A stretch of 42,328 nt of DNA. It comes from Pricia antarctica (GTDB lineage Bacteria > Bacteroidota > Bacteroidia > Flavobacteriales > Flavobacteriaceae). The stretch covers positions 1 through 42,328 of the forward strand of contig NZ_FNAO01000013.1 of NCBI RefSeq assembly GCF_900101815.1, written 5' to 3'. Position numbers and translations under genes: made by a program. This document shows, piece by piece, positions 26,732-34,214 of the stretch; positions within the stretch are counted from its first letter, which is position 1, and every line of letters starts with the position of its first letter. The notes below the pieces were generated by a model, which was given only the letters and a program-made list of their open reading frames with translations, did not search any database and was not told the DNA's origin.

Positions 26732-27712
26732 TTACGATAGAAATTGGGATTGGGACAACTCCATAAACGGATACACCTTCCGAACCGCGGTGATTTTGGT
26801 TTCCAATCCTTCCCGAAATTTCCGATGTTGCTCCGAACCGGGGTTGAAAGGTCGATGTTGCAATCCCTTTTGAATTGCATCGACCTTCTCCATCGTCGAA
26901 TGCGCTTCTTCCGAGATCCAGACCAGTTTGAATTTTTCCCAGATATAATCGATGGCGAGTTGGTTGGGGTGCATCATGTCGCGCTCGTAAAAACGGTAGT
27001 CGCGGAGTTCGTCCATCATCAGCTCATAGGAAGGAAAATACCCGTCGGCTTCGCCCGGAGTGCCATTTGTACTACGAATTTTATGCACTGCGGAAATCAA
27101 ATGTGCTTTGCTCCGCTGGTTTTCGATAAAACCATCTTTTAAATGACGTACAGGGGACACGGTGAAAATAAATTGGAGTTCGTTATTGATGGATCGGGCG
27201 TGTTTTAGCGTTCTTTCCAAACTGTTAGTGATTTCATCTATGGAAAGTAATTCCTTCGAAAACTCCCCTTGGGGCACTTTATGGCAATTGGCAACGAAAT
27301 TTCCGGATGCCGAGTGGCGGTATGCCCAAGCCGTACCCAATGTAATGATGATATGGGATGCAGTTTGAAGTTGTGAAAGTGTGGCTTCTAGACCATCGTT
27401 CAGCTTCTTTAGCAAGTTTTCTTTGGAGGGGTCGCTCAATGACGAATGCGCGTCAAAGCAATGCCAGCGTTCATTGAGGAGGAAAATATCCGATTCGGAA
27501 TAGGATTTATTTTGGAGGGCCCTTGCCAGCAATTTTTCTATCGCCAACGGTTGAAAAAGGATGCCGAAGGGGTTTTGGAGGTGTCGGAACTTGAAATAAT
27601 CGAGCTTTTTGCCCATGTTTTCGACGAAGCAGGAGCCTAATAGGAGTAATTGGCTGCCGTAACCGATTTGGTTTTCGGCTTTTTCTAGCGGGATTTGGGT
27701 TTGGAGCTTCAT
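26732..27712 (-). CDS. GSCFA-domain protein
   Basis: A 326-residue cytoplasmic protein named for its signature, seen here as LLLGSCFVENMG (24-35). Further conserved parts are NPFGILFQPLAI, HIIITLGTAWAYRH, FIFTVSPVRHLKDG and the C-terminal DMMHPNQLAIDYIWEKF. The pattern of blocks GSCF ... TLGTAW ... VSPVRH ... HPNQ resembles the SGNH/GDSL hydrolase layout, with Ser26 and the late Asp/His as plausible catalytic residues. The activity is not known. It lies downstream of alaS on the same strand. Confidence 0.9.
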   Translation of the reverse strand: MKLQTQIPLEKAENQIGYGSQLLLLGSCFVENMGKKLDYFKFRHLQNPFGILFQPLAIEKLLARALQNKSYSESDIFLLNERWHCFDAHSSLSDPSKENLLKKLNDGLEATLSQLQTASHIIITLGTAWAYRHSASGNFVANCHKVPQGEFSKELLSIDEITNSLERTLKHARSINNELQFIFTVSPVRHLKDGFIENQRSKAHLISAVHKIRSTNGTPGEADGYFPSYELMMDELRDYRFYERDMMHPNQLAIDYIWEKFKLVWISEEAHSTMEKVDAIQKGLQHRPFNPGSEQHRKFREGLETKITAVRKVYPFMELSQSQFLS

Positions 27713-27726
27713 GTTTAATTTTGTTA

Positions 27727-27770
27727 AAGACCCACAAGGTTGCCCAACGAGGACAGCACCTTGCAGATTT
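27727..27770 (-). repeat. Degenerate hairpin element between alaS and the GSCFA gene
   Basis: Minus strand: GCAAGGT and ACCTTG arms about 20 bases apart, flanked by partly complementary A/T-rich ends and followed by TTTAACAAAATT. It resembles the dispersed 'CAAGGT...ACCTTG' extragenic hairpins seen in flavobacterial genomes. It could act as an alaS terminator or attenuator. Confidence 0.35.
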
Positions 27771-27779
27771 CATCTTCCG

Positions 27780-30392
27780 TTACACCACATACCCCCTCGC
27801 CTTTTCCAAAGCTGCATCGATCCCCGCTGGATTTTTACCTCCGGCGGTTGCAAAAAACGGCTGCCCACCGCCACCGCCCTGAATGTATTTTCCGAGTTCG
27901 CGGACTATGGTTCCAGCGTTTAGATCTTTTTCCGCGACCAATTTTTTGGAGATATAACAGGATAGCAAAGCCTTTCCGTTCTGCTCGGTTCCGAACAGTA
28001 AAAAGAGATCATTACGATTGTTGCCCATTTCGAAACACAGGTCCTTGATGCCCCCAGCATCCAAATCGACTTTTTGGGCTAGAAACTGCATGCCGTTGAT
28101 GTCTTCGAGTTCGTTTTGCAGCGCTGCTTTTAGGTTTTTGGCCTTGTCCTTCAAATGGCTTTCGACCTCTTTTTTCAGTTTGACATTCTCTTCCTGCATC
28201 GATTCCAAGGCTTTGATCAGGTCTTGGGGATTATTCAACTTGCTTTTGATTTCGGATAGCTTGCGGTCGTTTTCCTCATAAAAATCCTTCACCGCATCCG
28301 AGGTTATCGCTTCGATGCGACGAATGCCTGCTGCTACGGCCCCTTCGGAGCGAATCTTAAAATGCCAGATATCGGCGGTATTCTTGACATGGGTACCCCC
28401 GCAGAGCTCGATGGATTTCCCGAAACGGACGGTCCGTACCGCATCACCATATTTTTCGCCGAAAAGCGCCATGGCCCCTTGCTCCAAGGCTTTTTCCATC
28501 GGTACGCTTCTATTTTCCTCGGAAGGCAATTGTCCCGTGATACGGGCATTTACGAATTGTTCGACGGACCTTAGTTCGCCATCGGTCATTTTAGCAAAGT
28601 GTGAAAAATCGAAACGCAGGTATTTGGAATGTACCGCCGAGCCTTTCTGCTCGACATGGGTACCCAAAACTTCTCGCAGGGCCTGGTGCAACAAATGCGT
28701 CGCGGTGTGGTTGGCCTCCGTGCGCCGACGCTGGGCCGCATCTACTACGGCTTTAAAAGTTTCGTTCAGGTGCTTGGGCAGGTCCTTCGTAAAATGGACG
28801 ATTTCATTGTTTTCCCTTTTGGTGTCGACAATGTAAATGACGTCACCGTTAGGCACTTCTAAATAGCCTTTATCCCCCACCTGTCCGCCGCCTTCGGGAT
28901 AGAATGGGGTCAAATTGAAAACGAGTTGATACTGCTCGCCGTCTTTTTTCGATGTTATTTTTCGGTATTTGACCAATTTGACATCGGCTTCCAAAAAATC
29001 ATAGCCGACAAATTCCTGTTCCGAATCTTCCAACAGCATAGTCCAGTCTTCCTTGGTGGTTTTTGAGGCGGATTTCGAACGGTCTTTCTGTTCTTGCATG
29101 GCCGTTTGAAAACCTTTTTCATCCAAAGAATATCCCTTTTCCTGTAAAATGAGGGAGGTAAGATCCACGGGGAACCCATAAGTATCGTAAAGTTCGAAAG
29201 CTTTTCTGCCATCGACCTGTTTTCCTTGTGAACCTGCGACCACCTGATCCAGCAAGGTCAGGCCCTGTTCTAAGGTATTCAAAAAGGAATGCTCTTCTTC
29301 CTTAATGACATTCTCTATCAATTGCCGCTGCTCCTTAAGTTCGGGGAAGGCATCGCCCATGGTATCGGTCAGCACATTGACCAATCGGAACATAAACGGG
29401 CCCTTCGTATCTAAAAAAGTAAAGCCGTACCGCACTGCACGGCGCAGAATCCTACGGATGACATAGCCGGCACCGGTATTGCTGGGCAACTGCCCGTCTG
29501 CAATCGAAAAAGAAACTGCGCGAATATGGTCGGAAATGACGCGAATGGCAATGTCCGTTTCGTCCTGTTTTCCGTATTTGGAATTCGTTACCTGTTCAAT
29601 TTCGCGAATAATGGGCGTAAACACATCGGTGTCATAATTTGATTTCTTTCCTTGTAAAACCATACAAAGGCGCTCAAAGCCCATACCGGTATCGACGTGT
29701 TTTGCAGGAAGGTTTTCAAGTCTTCCGTCCGCTTTCCGGTTGTATTGCATAAAAACCAGGTTCCAGATTTCGACCACCTGCGGATGGTCATTATTAACTA
29801 ACGAAGCCCCGGAAACCTTGGCTTTTTCAGCATCCGAACGGATATCCACATGTATTTCGGAACAGGGGCCACAGGGACCTTGATCGCCCATTTCCCAAAA
29901 ATTATCCTTTTTATTGCCCAAAAGGATGCGGTCTTCGGGTACGATGGCCTTCCAAAGGTCGAAGGCCTCCTTATCCATATCTAGGCCATCTTCAGTGCTT
30001 CCCTCGAAAACGGAAACGTAGAGGCTTTCTTTATCAATTCCGAACTCCTCGGTCAGCAATTCCCATGCCCATTGGATGGCGTCCTTTTTAAAGTAATCGC
30101 CGAAACTCCAGTTGCCTAACATTTCGAACATAGTATGGTGGTAGGTATCCTTGCCGACTTCCTCTAAGTCGTTGTGTTTACCGCTGACCCTCAGACACTT
30201 CTGGGTATCGGTGACTCGCGTATTTTTCGTCACGCCAATCCCTAGAAAAAAGGCCTTAAACTGGTTCATTCCCGCATTGGTGAACAGCAGCGTCGGATCG
30301 TCTTTGATGACCATGGGTGCCGAGGCTACTATTTTGTGGCCTTTTTCCTTGAAAAAATTTAGGAATTTATCTCTAATTTCTTTTGAGTTCAT
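27780..30392 (-). CDS. alaS: Alanyl-tRNA synthetase
   Basis: 870 residues, the normal length. The N-terminal class II catalytic core includes [15 protein letters not shown] and [37 protein letters not shown]-type blocks. The editing domain has the zinc/proofreading motifs [11 protein letters not shown] and CGGTHV. The C-terminal oligomerisation part is Lys-rich and coiled. Its Gly-rich C-terminal segment ([17 protein letters not shown]) is the usual C-Ala end. Charges tRNA-Ala and edits mischarged Ser and Gly. Divergent from the M23 peptidase gene across 261 bases. Confidence 0.97.
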   Translation of the reverse strand: MNSKEIRDKFLNFFKEKGHKIVASAPMVIKDDPTLLFTNAGMNQFKAFFLGIGVTKNTRVTDTQKCLRVSGKHNDLEEVGKDTYHHTMFEMLGNWSFGDYFKKDAIQWAWELLTEEFGIDKESLYVSVFEGSTEDGLDMDKEAFDLWKAIVPEDRILLGNKKDNFWEMGDQGPCGPCSEIHVDIRSDAEKAKVSGASLVNNDHPQVVEIWNLVFMQYNRKADGRLENLPAKHVDTGMGFERLCMVLQGKKSNYDTDVFTPIIREIEQVTNSKYGKQDETDIAIRVISDHIRAVSFSIADGQLPSNTGAGYVIRRILRRAVRYGFTFLDTKGPFMFRLVNVLTDTMGDAFPELKEQRQLIENVIKEEEHSFLNTLEQGLTLLDQVVAGSQGKQVDGRKAFELYDTYGFPVDLTSLILQEKGYSLDEKGFQTAMQEQKDRSKSASKTTKEDWTMLLEDSEQEFVGYDFLEADVKLVKYRKITSKKDGEQYQLVFNLTPFYPEGGGQVGDKGYLEVPNGDVIYIVDTKRENNEIVHFTKDLPKHLNETFKAVVDAAQRRRTEANHTATHLLHQALREVLGTHVEQKGSAVHSKYLRFDFSHFAKMTDGELRSVEQFVNARITGQLPSEENRSVPMEKALEQGAMALFGEKYGDAVRTVRFGKSIELCGGTHVKNTADIWHFKIRSEGAVAAGIRRIEAITSDAVKDFYEENDRKLSEIKSKLNNPQDLIKALESMQEENVKLKKEVESHLKDKAKNLKAALQNELEDINGMQFLAQKVDLDAGGIKDLCFEMGNNRNDLFLLFGTEQNGKALLSCYISKKLVAEKDLNAGTIVRELGKYIQGGGGGQPFFATAGGKNPAGIDAALEKARGYVV

Positions 30393-30442
30393 TGAAATAT
30401 ATAAGGTTATGCAAATAGTTCCGTTTTAAAGGAAACAATTTT

Positions 30443-30450
30443 TATATTTG
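30443..30450 (+). promoter_or_regulatory. Possible promoter -7 element for the M23 gene
   Basis: TATATTTG on the plus strand is a perfect -7 match, but the expected -33 position is poor (TTCC-like), and the start codon is about 200 bases away. The rest of the 30451-30653 leader shows no gene. Confidence 0.3.
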
Positions 30451-30653
30451 TAAGACTGCATGTAACACCGCAAAAATAGGCTATACTCATACCATTTAAA
30501 AATTCGGGAGTTTTGGGACTATTATTTTTTTCTTTGCTAAGGCAAAATTTTCAGGCATAGCCGGAGGTACCGTTTACAATTTTAACGCCGATAAAGGAAA
30601 AAAGGAAAATACAAAAACCAGAATTTCCGCATGACAGGAGAATACTAAAAATT

Positions 30654-31631
30654 ATGTCCAAAGTAAAGTACTATTACGATCCCGATACACTTTCGTACCG
30701 AAAAATAGAGCCGAAAAAATCGCGGCGTTACCGTAATATCGCATTCTTTATTCTGGGGTCTTTTTTCTTTGGCCTACTCGCACTTATCCTTTTAATGAAC
30801 ACGAACCTTATCAATACGCCGCAAGAACTTTCTTTGCAGCGCGAGGTAAACAATTATGAACTACAGTTCGAACTTTTGAACCGTAAAATGGGACAGATCG
30901 AAGAGGTCCTGAACAATATCGAAGACCGTGACAACAACATTTATCGTTTATATTTTGAAGCGAATCCTATTCCCGAAGAACAGCGACGGGCCGGTTTTGG
31001 CGGTGTGAACCGCTACAAATCCCTCGAAGGCTTCAACAATTCGGAAATGGTGATTGCCACTACAAAACGGCTTGATATCATCAAAAAACAGATGGCCATT
31101 CAGTCCAAATCCCTTGACGAAATCACCGATCTGGCCGCTGAAAAGGAAAAACTGTTAATGGCCATACCCGCCATTCAGCCCGTGCGCAACGAAGACTTGA
31201 AACACATGGCATCAGGTTACGGCTGGCGCACCGATCCATTCACTAAAGCGCGTAAGATGCACCGGGGTATGGATTTCTCGGCCAAGAAGGGCACCCCGAT
31301 CTATGCGACGGGAGACGGGAAAGTGAAGCGGGCAGATAATAATTCTTCCGGTTACGGCAAGCACATCCGTATCGATCATGGGTATGGGTACATGACCCTT
31401 TATGGTCACATGAGCGAATACAATGTAAAAAGGGGGCAAAAGGTTAGGCGCGGTGATTTGATCGGTTTTGTAGGTAGCACCGGTCGGTCTGAGGGACCGC
31501 ACGTGCATTACGAGGTCTGGAAAGACGAGGAACGTATCAACCCCATCAACTTTTATTACGGCAGCTTGACCGCCAAAGAATTCGAAAATATGCTGAAACA
31601 TGCCCAACAAGAGAACCAATCCTTAGACTGA
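30654..31631 (+). CDS. M23-family peptidase (membrane-anchored LytM type)
   Basis: A 325-residue peptidoglycan endopeptidase-type protein. It has a cytoplasmic N-terminus (KVKYYYDPDTLSYRKIEPKK), one membrane helix (about 29-48), a coiled-coil stalk (about 55-100 and 140-170), and a C-terminal LytM domain. Zinc ligands are visible: H203 and D207 in HRGMDF, and H283/H285 in HVHYEV. With all ligands present it may be active on cross-links. The start gives the common flavobacterial N-terminus. It is followed on the same strand by MerR and LemA-TPM genes, a frequent order in this family. Confidence 0.93.
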   Translation: MSKVKYYYDPDTLSYRKIEPKKSRRYRNIAFFILGSFFFGLLALILLMNTNLINTPQELSLQREVNNYELQFELLNRKMGQIEEVLNNIEDRDNNIYRLYFEANPIPEEQRRAGFGGVNRYKSLEGFNNSEMVIATTKRLDIIKKQMAIQSKSLDEITDLAAEKEKLLMAIPAIQPVRNEDLKHMASGYGWRTDPFTKARKMHRGMDFSAKKGTPIYATGDGKVKRADNNSSGYGKHIRIDHGYGYMTLYGHMSEYNVKRGQKVRRGDLIGFVGSTGRSEGPHVHYEVWKDEERINPINFYYGSLTAKEFENMLKHAQQENQSLD

Positions 31632-31793
31632 GAGATTATTTTGACATATGCCGATTATTTTTTATGGCCCTTTTTGCGCCATTCTTCGTTAAAATTTTGT
31701 ACCATAGCTAATGATATGCTAAAAAAGTTTGCCTAAAATAACATCAAAAATGAGCTATAAAAAATCTAATCACATACGTCAAAACAGTCTCTA

Positions 31794-32123
31794 ATGCAAA
31801 TAGAACTTCCCGACAAACGCTATTACGGTATCGGCGAGGTCGCAAAGGCCTTCGATGTCAACACTTCGCTCATTCGCTTTTGGGAAAAGGAATTCGATGC
31901 CCTAAAACCTAAGAAAAATGCGAAAGGGAACCGAAAGTTCACTCCGCAGGATATCGACAATCTGAAACTTATTTTTCATTTGGTAAAGGAACGTGGTTTT
32001 ACGTTGGATGGGGCCAAGATACACCTGAAAGAAAACCGGCAGAAAACCTTGAACAACTTTGAAATTATCGATAAGCTCGAACGGGTCAAAGCGGAGCTGG
32101 TCAAGATGAAGGAACAGCTTTGA
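31794..32123 (+). CDS. MerR-family transcriptional regulator
   Basis: A 109-residue cytoplasmic DNA-binding protein. The winged helix-turn-helix is at about 10-78 (YYGIGEVAKAFDVNTSLIRFWEKEFDALKP, NRKFTPQDIDNLKLIFHLVKERGFTL). A short coiled dimerisation helix follows (NFEIIDKLERVKAELVKMKEQL). No effector domain or Cys cluster is present, so a metal-sensing role is not supported. The target is unknown. Confidence 0.92.
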   Translation: MQIELPDKRYYGIGEVAKAFDVNTSLIRFWEKEFDALKPKKNAKGNRKFTPQDIDNLKLIFHLVKERGFTLDGAKIHLKENRQKTLNNFEIIDKLERVKAELVKMKEQL

Positions 32124-32149
32124 GGAAGTACGAGATACGAAATTAGAAG

Positions 32150-32170
32150 TGAGAAATGAGAAATGAGAAA
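32150..32170 (+). repeat. Three-copy 7-bp tandem repeat (TGAGAAA)
   Basis: Three perfect copies of TGAGAAA begin 26 bases after the MerR stop, preceded by related degenerate units (ACGAGAT, ACGAAAT). As 7 is not a multiple of 3, the copies supply TGA in all three frames on the plus strand. Confidence 0.8.
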
Positions 32171-32253
32171 TTTAAACATTAAAAATGCATCTTACTCAGA
32201 GGAAAGTGTAACAACTTGGGGATAAAATCTACTAATGAATTAATTCAATTATA

Positions 32254-32318
32254 AAAACGGATCCTATGCGTGGTGTCTCTGAATCAACCCCCTTGAAAAC
32301 AGACCCAATGCATGGCGT
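32254..32318 (+). repeat. Imperfect direct repeat with a codon-like divergence pattern
   Basis: Two 23-base copies (32254-32276 and 32296-32318), start to start 42 bases. In one reading frame they read (K)TDPM-RGV and (K)TDPM-HGV within an 18-codon frame starting at 32266 and ending in TAA at 32322. Five of the six to seven differences are synonymous (Thr, Asp, Pro, Gly, Val codons). I recognise no protein family. Confidence 0.6.
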
Positions 32319-32378
32319 TCATTAACCAACATCCCGTACGTCAATTAAATATTGCGGCGTACAGATTAAAACAAAAAC

Positions 32379-32978
32379 ATGAAAAAAGGATTAATTGCAT
32401 TGATTATTATTGGCGTTATCGCCTTCGGCCTTTACCGATGGGGCGTTGGGTTTAACAACAAGGCGGTCGAACTCGAGGCCGATGCCAAAACGGCCTGGTC
32501 GAATGTAGAAAGCTCCTATCAGCGCAGAAATGACCTGATCGGTAATCTGGTCAAGACCGTACAGGGCGCTGCCGATTTCGAGAGAGGAACCCTGACCGAT
32601 GTCATCGAGGCGCGGGCCAAGGCTACTTCGACAACGATTGACGCGGGCAACTTGACGCCACAGAATATGGAGGCGTTTCAACAAGCCCAAAGCGGACTTA
32701 CAGGTGCCCTAAGCAAATTGATGGTCGTCGTGGAACGCTACCCAGAACTGAAAGCGAACCAAAACTTTTTGGAATTACAATCGCAATTGGAAGGCACAGA
32801 AAATCGCATAAACGTAGCCCGTGATCGTTTTAATGAAAAAGTGAATCTTTACGACGTGCACACCAGCAAATTTCCCGGAAAACTCTTGGCGGGTATGTTC
32901 GGTTTCGAGGAAATGGCGAGGTATAGTGCCGATCCCGGCTCTCAAAATGCACCGGATGTAGATTTCGACTTTCAATGA
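32379..32978 (+). CDS. lemA: LemA-family protein
   Basis: A 199-residue protein. An N-terminal membrane helix (residues 3-18) is followed by the LemA four-helix bundle (NNKAVELEADAKTAWSNVESSYQRRNDLIGNLVKTV, LSKLMVVVERYPELKANQNFLELQSQLEGTENRINVARDRFNE, LYDVHTSKFPGKLLAGMFGF). Genes of this type commonly stand next to TPM-domain proteins, as here. The role is not established, perhaps in membrane or envelope protein turnover. It is first in a tight operon with two TPM genes, with a 16-base gap to the next. Confidence 0.93.
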   Translation: MKKGLIALIIIGVIAFGLYRWGVGFNNKAVELEADAKTAWSNVESSYQRRNDLIGNLVKTVQGAADFERGTLTDVIEARAKATSTTIDAGNLTPQNMEAFQQAQSGLTGALSKLMVVVERYPELKANQNFLELQSQLEGTENRINVARDRFNEKVNLYDVHTSKFPGKLLAGMFGFEEMARYSADPGSQNAPDVDFDFQ

Positions 32979-32994
32979 TTCCTAAATAAAATCT

Positions 32995-33432
32995 ATGTCC
33001 AGAGTTGAGGATTTTTTGTCGAAGGAAGAAGAACAGGATATCGTACAGGCCATTCTTGAGGCCGAAAAGAACACTTCAGGGGAAATCCGTGTACATATCG
33101 AGGCACATACAAAACTGGATCATATCGACCGTGCCAAGGAAGTTTTTAAAATGCTCAAGATGGGCAATACCAAAGAAGAGAATGGCGTGCTTATCTATGT
33201 AGCGGTAAATGATAGAAAATTCTCCATTTACGGCGACCGCGGCATCGATAAGGTAGTATCCGATGATTTTTGGGATTCTACCCGCGATGCCATTCAGGCG
33301 CAATTCAAGAAAAACGACTTCAAACAGGGCATCATTGACGGTATATTAAAAGCCGGAAAAGAACTACGGACCCATTTCCCATGGCAACAGGGCGATATAA
33401 ACGAACTGAGCGATGAGGTATCGAAAGGCTAG
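32995..33432 (+). CDS. TPM-domain protein, cytoplasmic type
   Basis: A 145-residue TPM (DUF477) protein without a signal peptide: LSKEEEQDIVQAILEAEKNTSGEIRVHIE, NGVLIYVAVNDRKFSIYGDRGIDKVV, FKQGIIDGILKAGKELRTHFP. Cytoplasmic members occur with LemA and with a second secreted TPM protein as a set. Its 3' end overlaps the start of the next gene by 20 bases. Confidence 0.9.
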   Translation: MSRVEDFLSKEEEQDIVQAILEAEKNTSGEIRVHIEAHTKLDHIDRAKEVFKMLKMGNTKEENGVLIYVAVNDRKFSIYGDRGIDKVVSDDFWDSTRDAIQAQFKKNDFKQGIIDGILKAGKELRTHFPWQQGDINELSDEVSKG

Positions 33433-34213
33433 CTTTCTAGCATTATTTCTTTGTATTTGTGGATGTGTTTTCGGGCAGTTCCAAATTCCCGAAAAGCCCA
33501 AAGAAGAGACCAGTGTCTACGATTATATCGATTTGCTCCAAGACGGACAGAAGAATGCCCTAGAACAAAAGTTGATTCGTTATTCGGACAGTACTTCTAC
33601 CCAAATAGTTGTTGCCATCATTAGCTCTACCGAAGGTGAAGATATCAATTACCTTGGAGCGCAATGGGGCCAAAAATGGGGTCTTGGCCAAGCGGACAAA
33701 GACAATGGTGTACTAGTGCTATTGGCTAGAAACGACCGACGAATCGCTATCAATACCGGCTATGGCACGGAAGGTAATTTGACCGATGCGATGTCTAAAC
33801 GGATTATCGAGAACATTATCGTACCGCAATTCAAACAAGACAACTACTACGGCGGTTTGAACGACGGTGCCGATGCCATATTTCAGGTATTGACCGGTGA
33901 ATTCAAAGAAGAACGGACGTTCAGTGATGGCGGCGGTAGCTTTCCGTTTAGATCTATCCTGCCTATTATCATTTTTTTTATTATCCTTATCATATTCTCT
34001 CGAAAAAACCGCAGGGGCGGCGGTAAGAATGGTGGAAAACGCTCGGGTGGTTTCAATATATGGGACATGATTATTCTCAGCAATATGGGCCGCAGTAGTG
34101 GTTCGGGCGGCTTTGGCGGCGGCGGGGGAAGTTTCGGTGGCGGCGGAGGCGGATTCGGCGGTGGTTTTGGCGGTGGCGGCTTTGGTGGTGGAGGGGCTTC
34201 TGGGGGATGGTAA
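33413..34213 (+). CDS. TPM-domain protein, membrane-anchored YgcG type
   Basis: A 266-residue protein with a signal peptide (MRYRKASFLALFLCICGCVFGQ). A periplasmic TPM domain follows (about 35-165, VYDYIDLLQDGQKNALEQKL, GVLVLLARNDRRIAINTGYGTEGNLTDAM), then one membrane helix (about 180-197, SILPIIIFFIILIIFS) and a basic, then very Gly-rich tail (GGFGGGGGSFGGGGGGFGG-like) typical of YgcG. The ATG chosen lies inside the upstream gene, giving the 20-base overlap. Together with LemA it likely forms an envelope complex; that is inference from gene pairing. Confidence 0.92.
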   Translation: MRYRKASFLALFLCICGCVFGQFQIPEKPKEETSVYDYIDLLQDGQKNALEQKLIRYSDSTSTQIVVAIISSTEGEDINYLGAQWGQKWGLGQADKDNGVLVLLARNDRRIAINTGYGTEGNLTDAMSKRIIENIIVPQFKQDNYYGGLNDGADAIFQVLTGEFKEERTFSDGGGSFPFRSILPIIIFFIILIIFSRKNRRGGGKNGGKRSGGFNIWDMIILSNMGRSSGSGGFGGGGGSFGGGGGGFGGGFGGGGFGGGGASGGW

Positions 34214-34214
34214 T

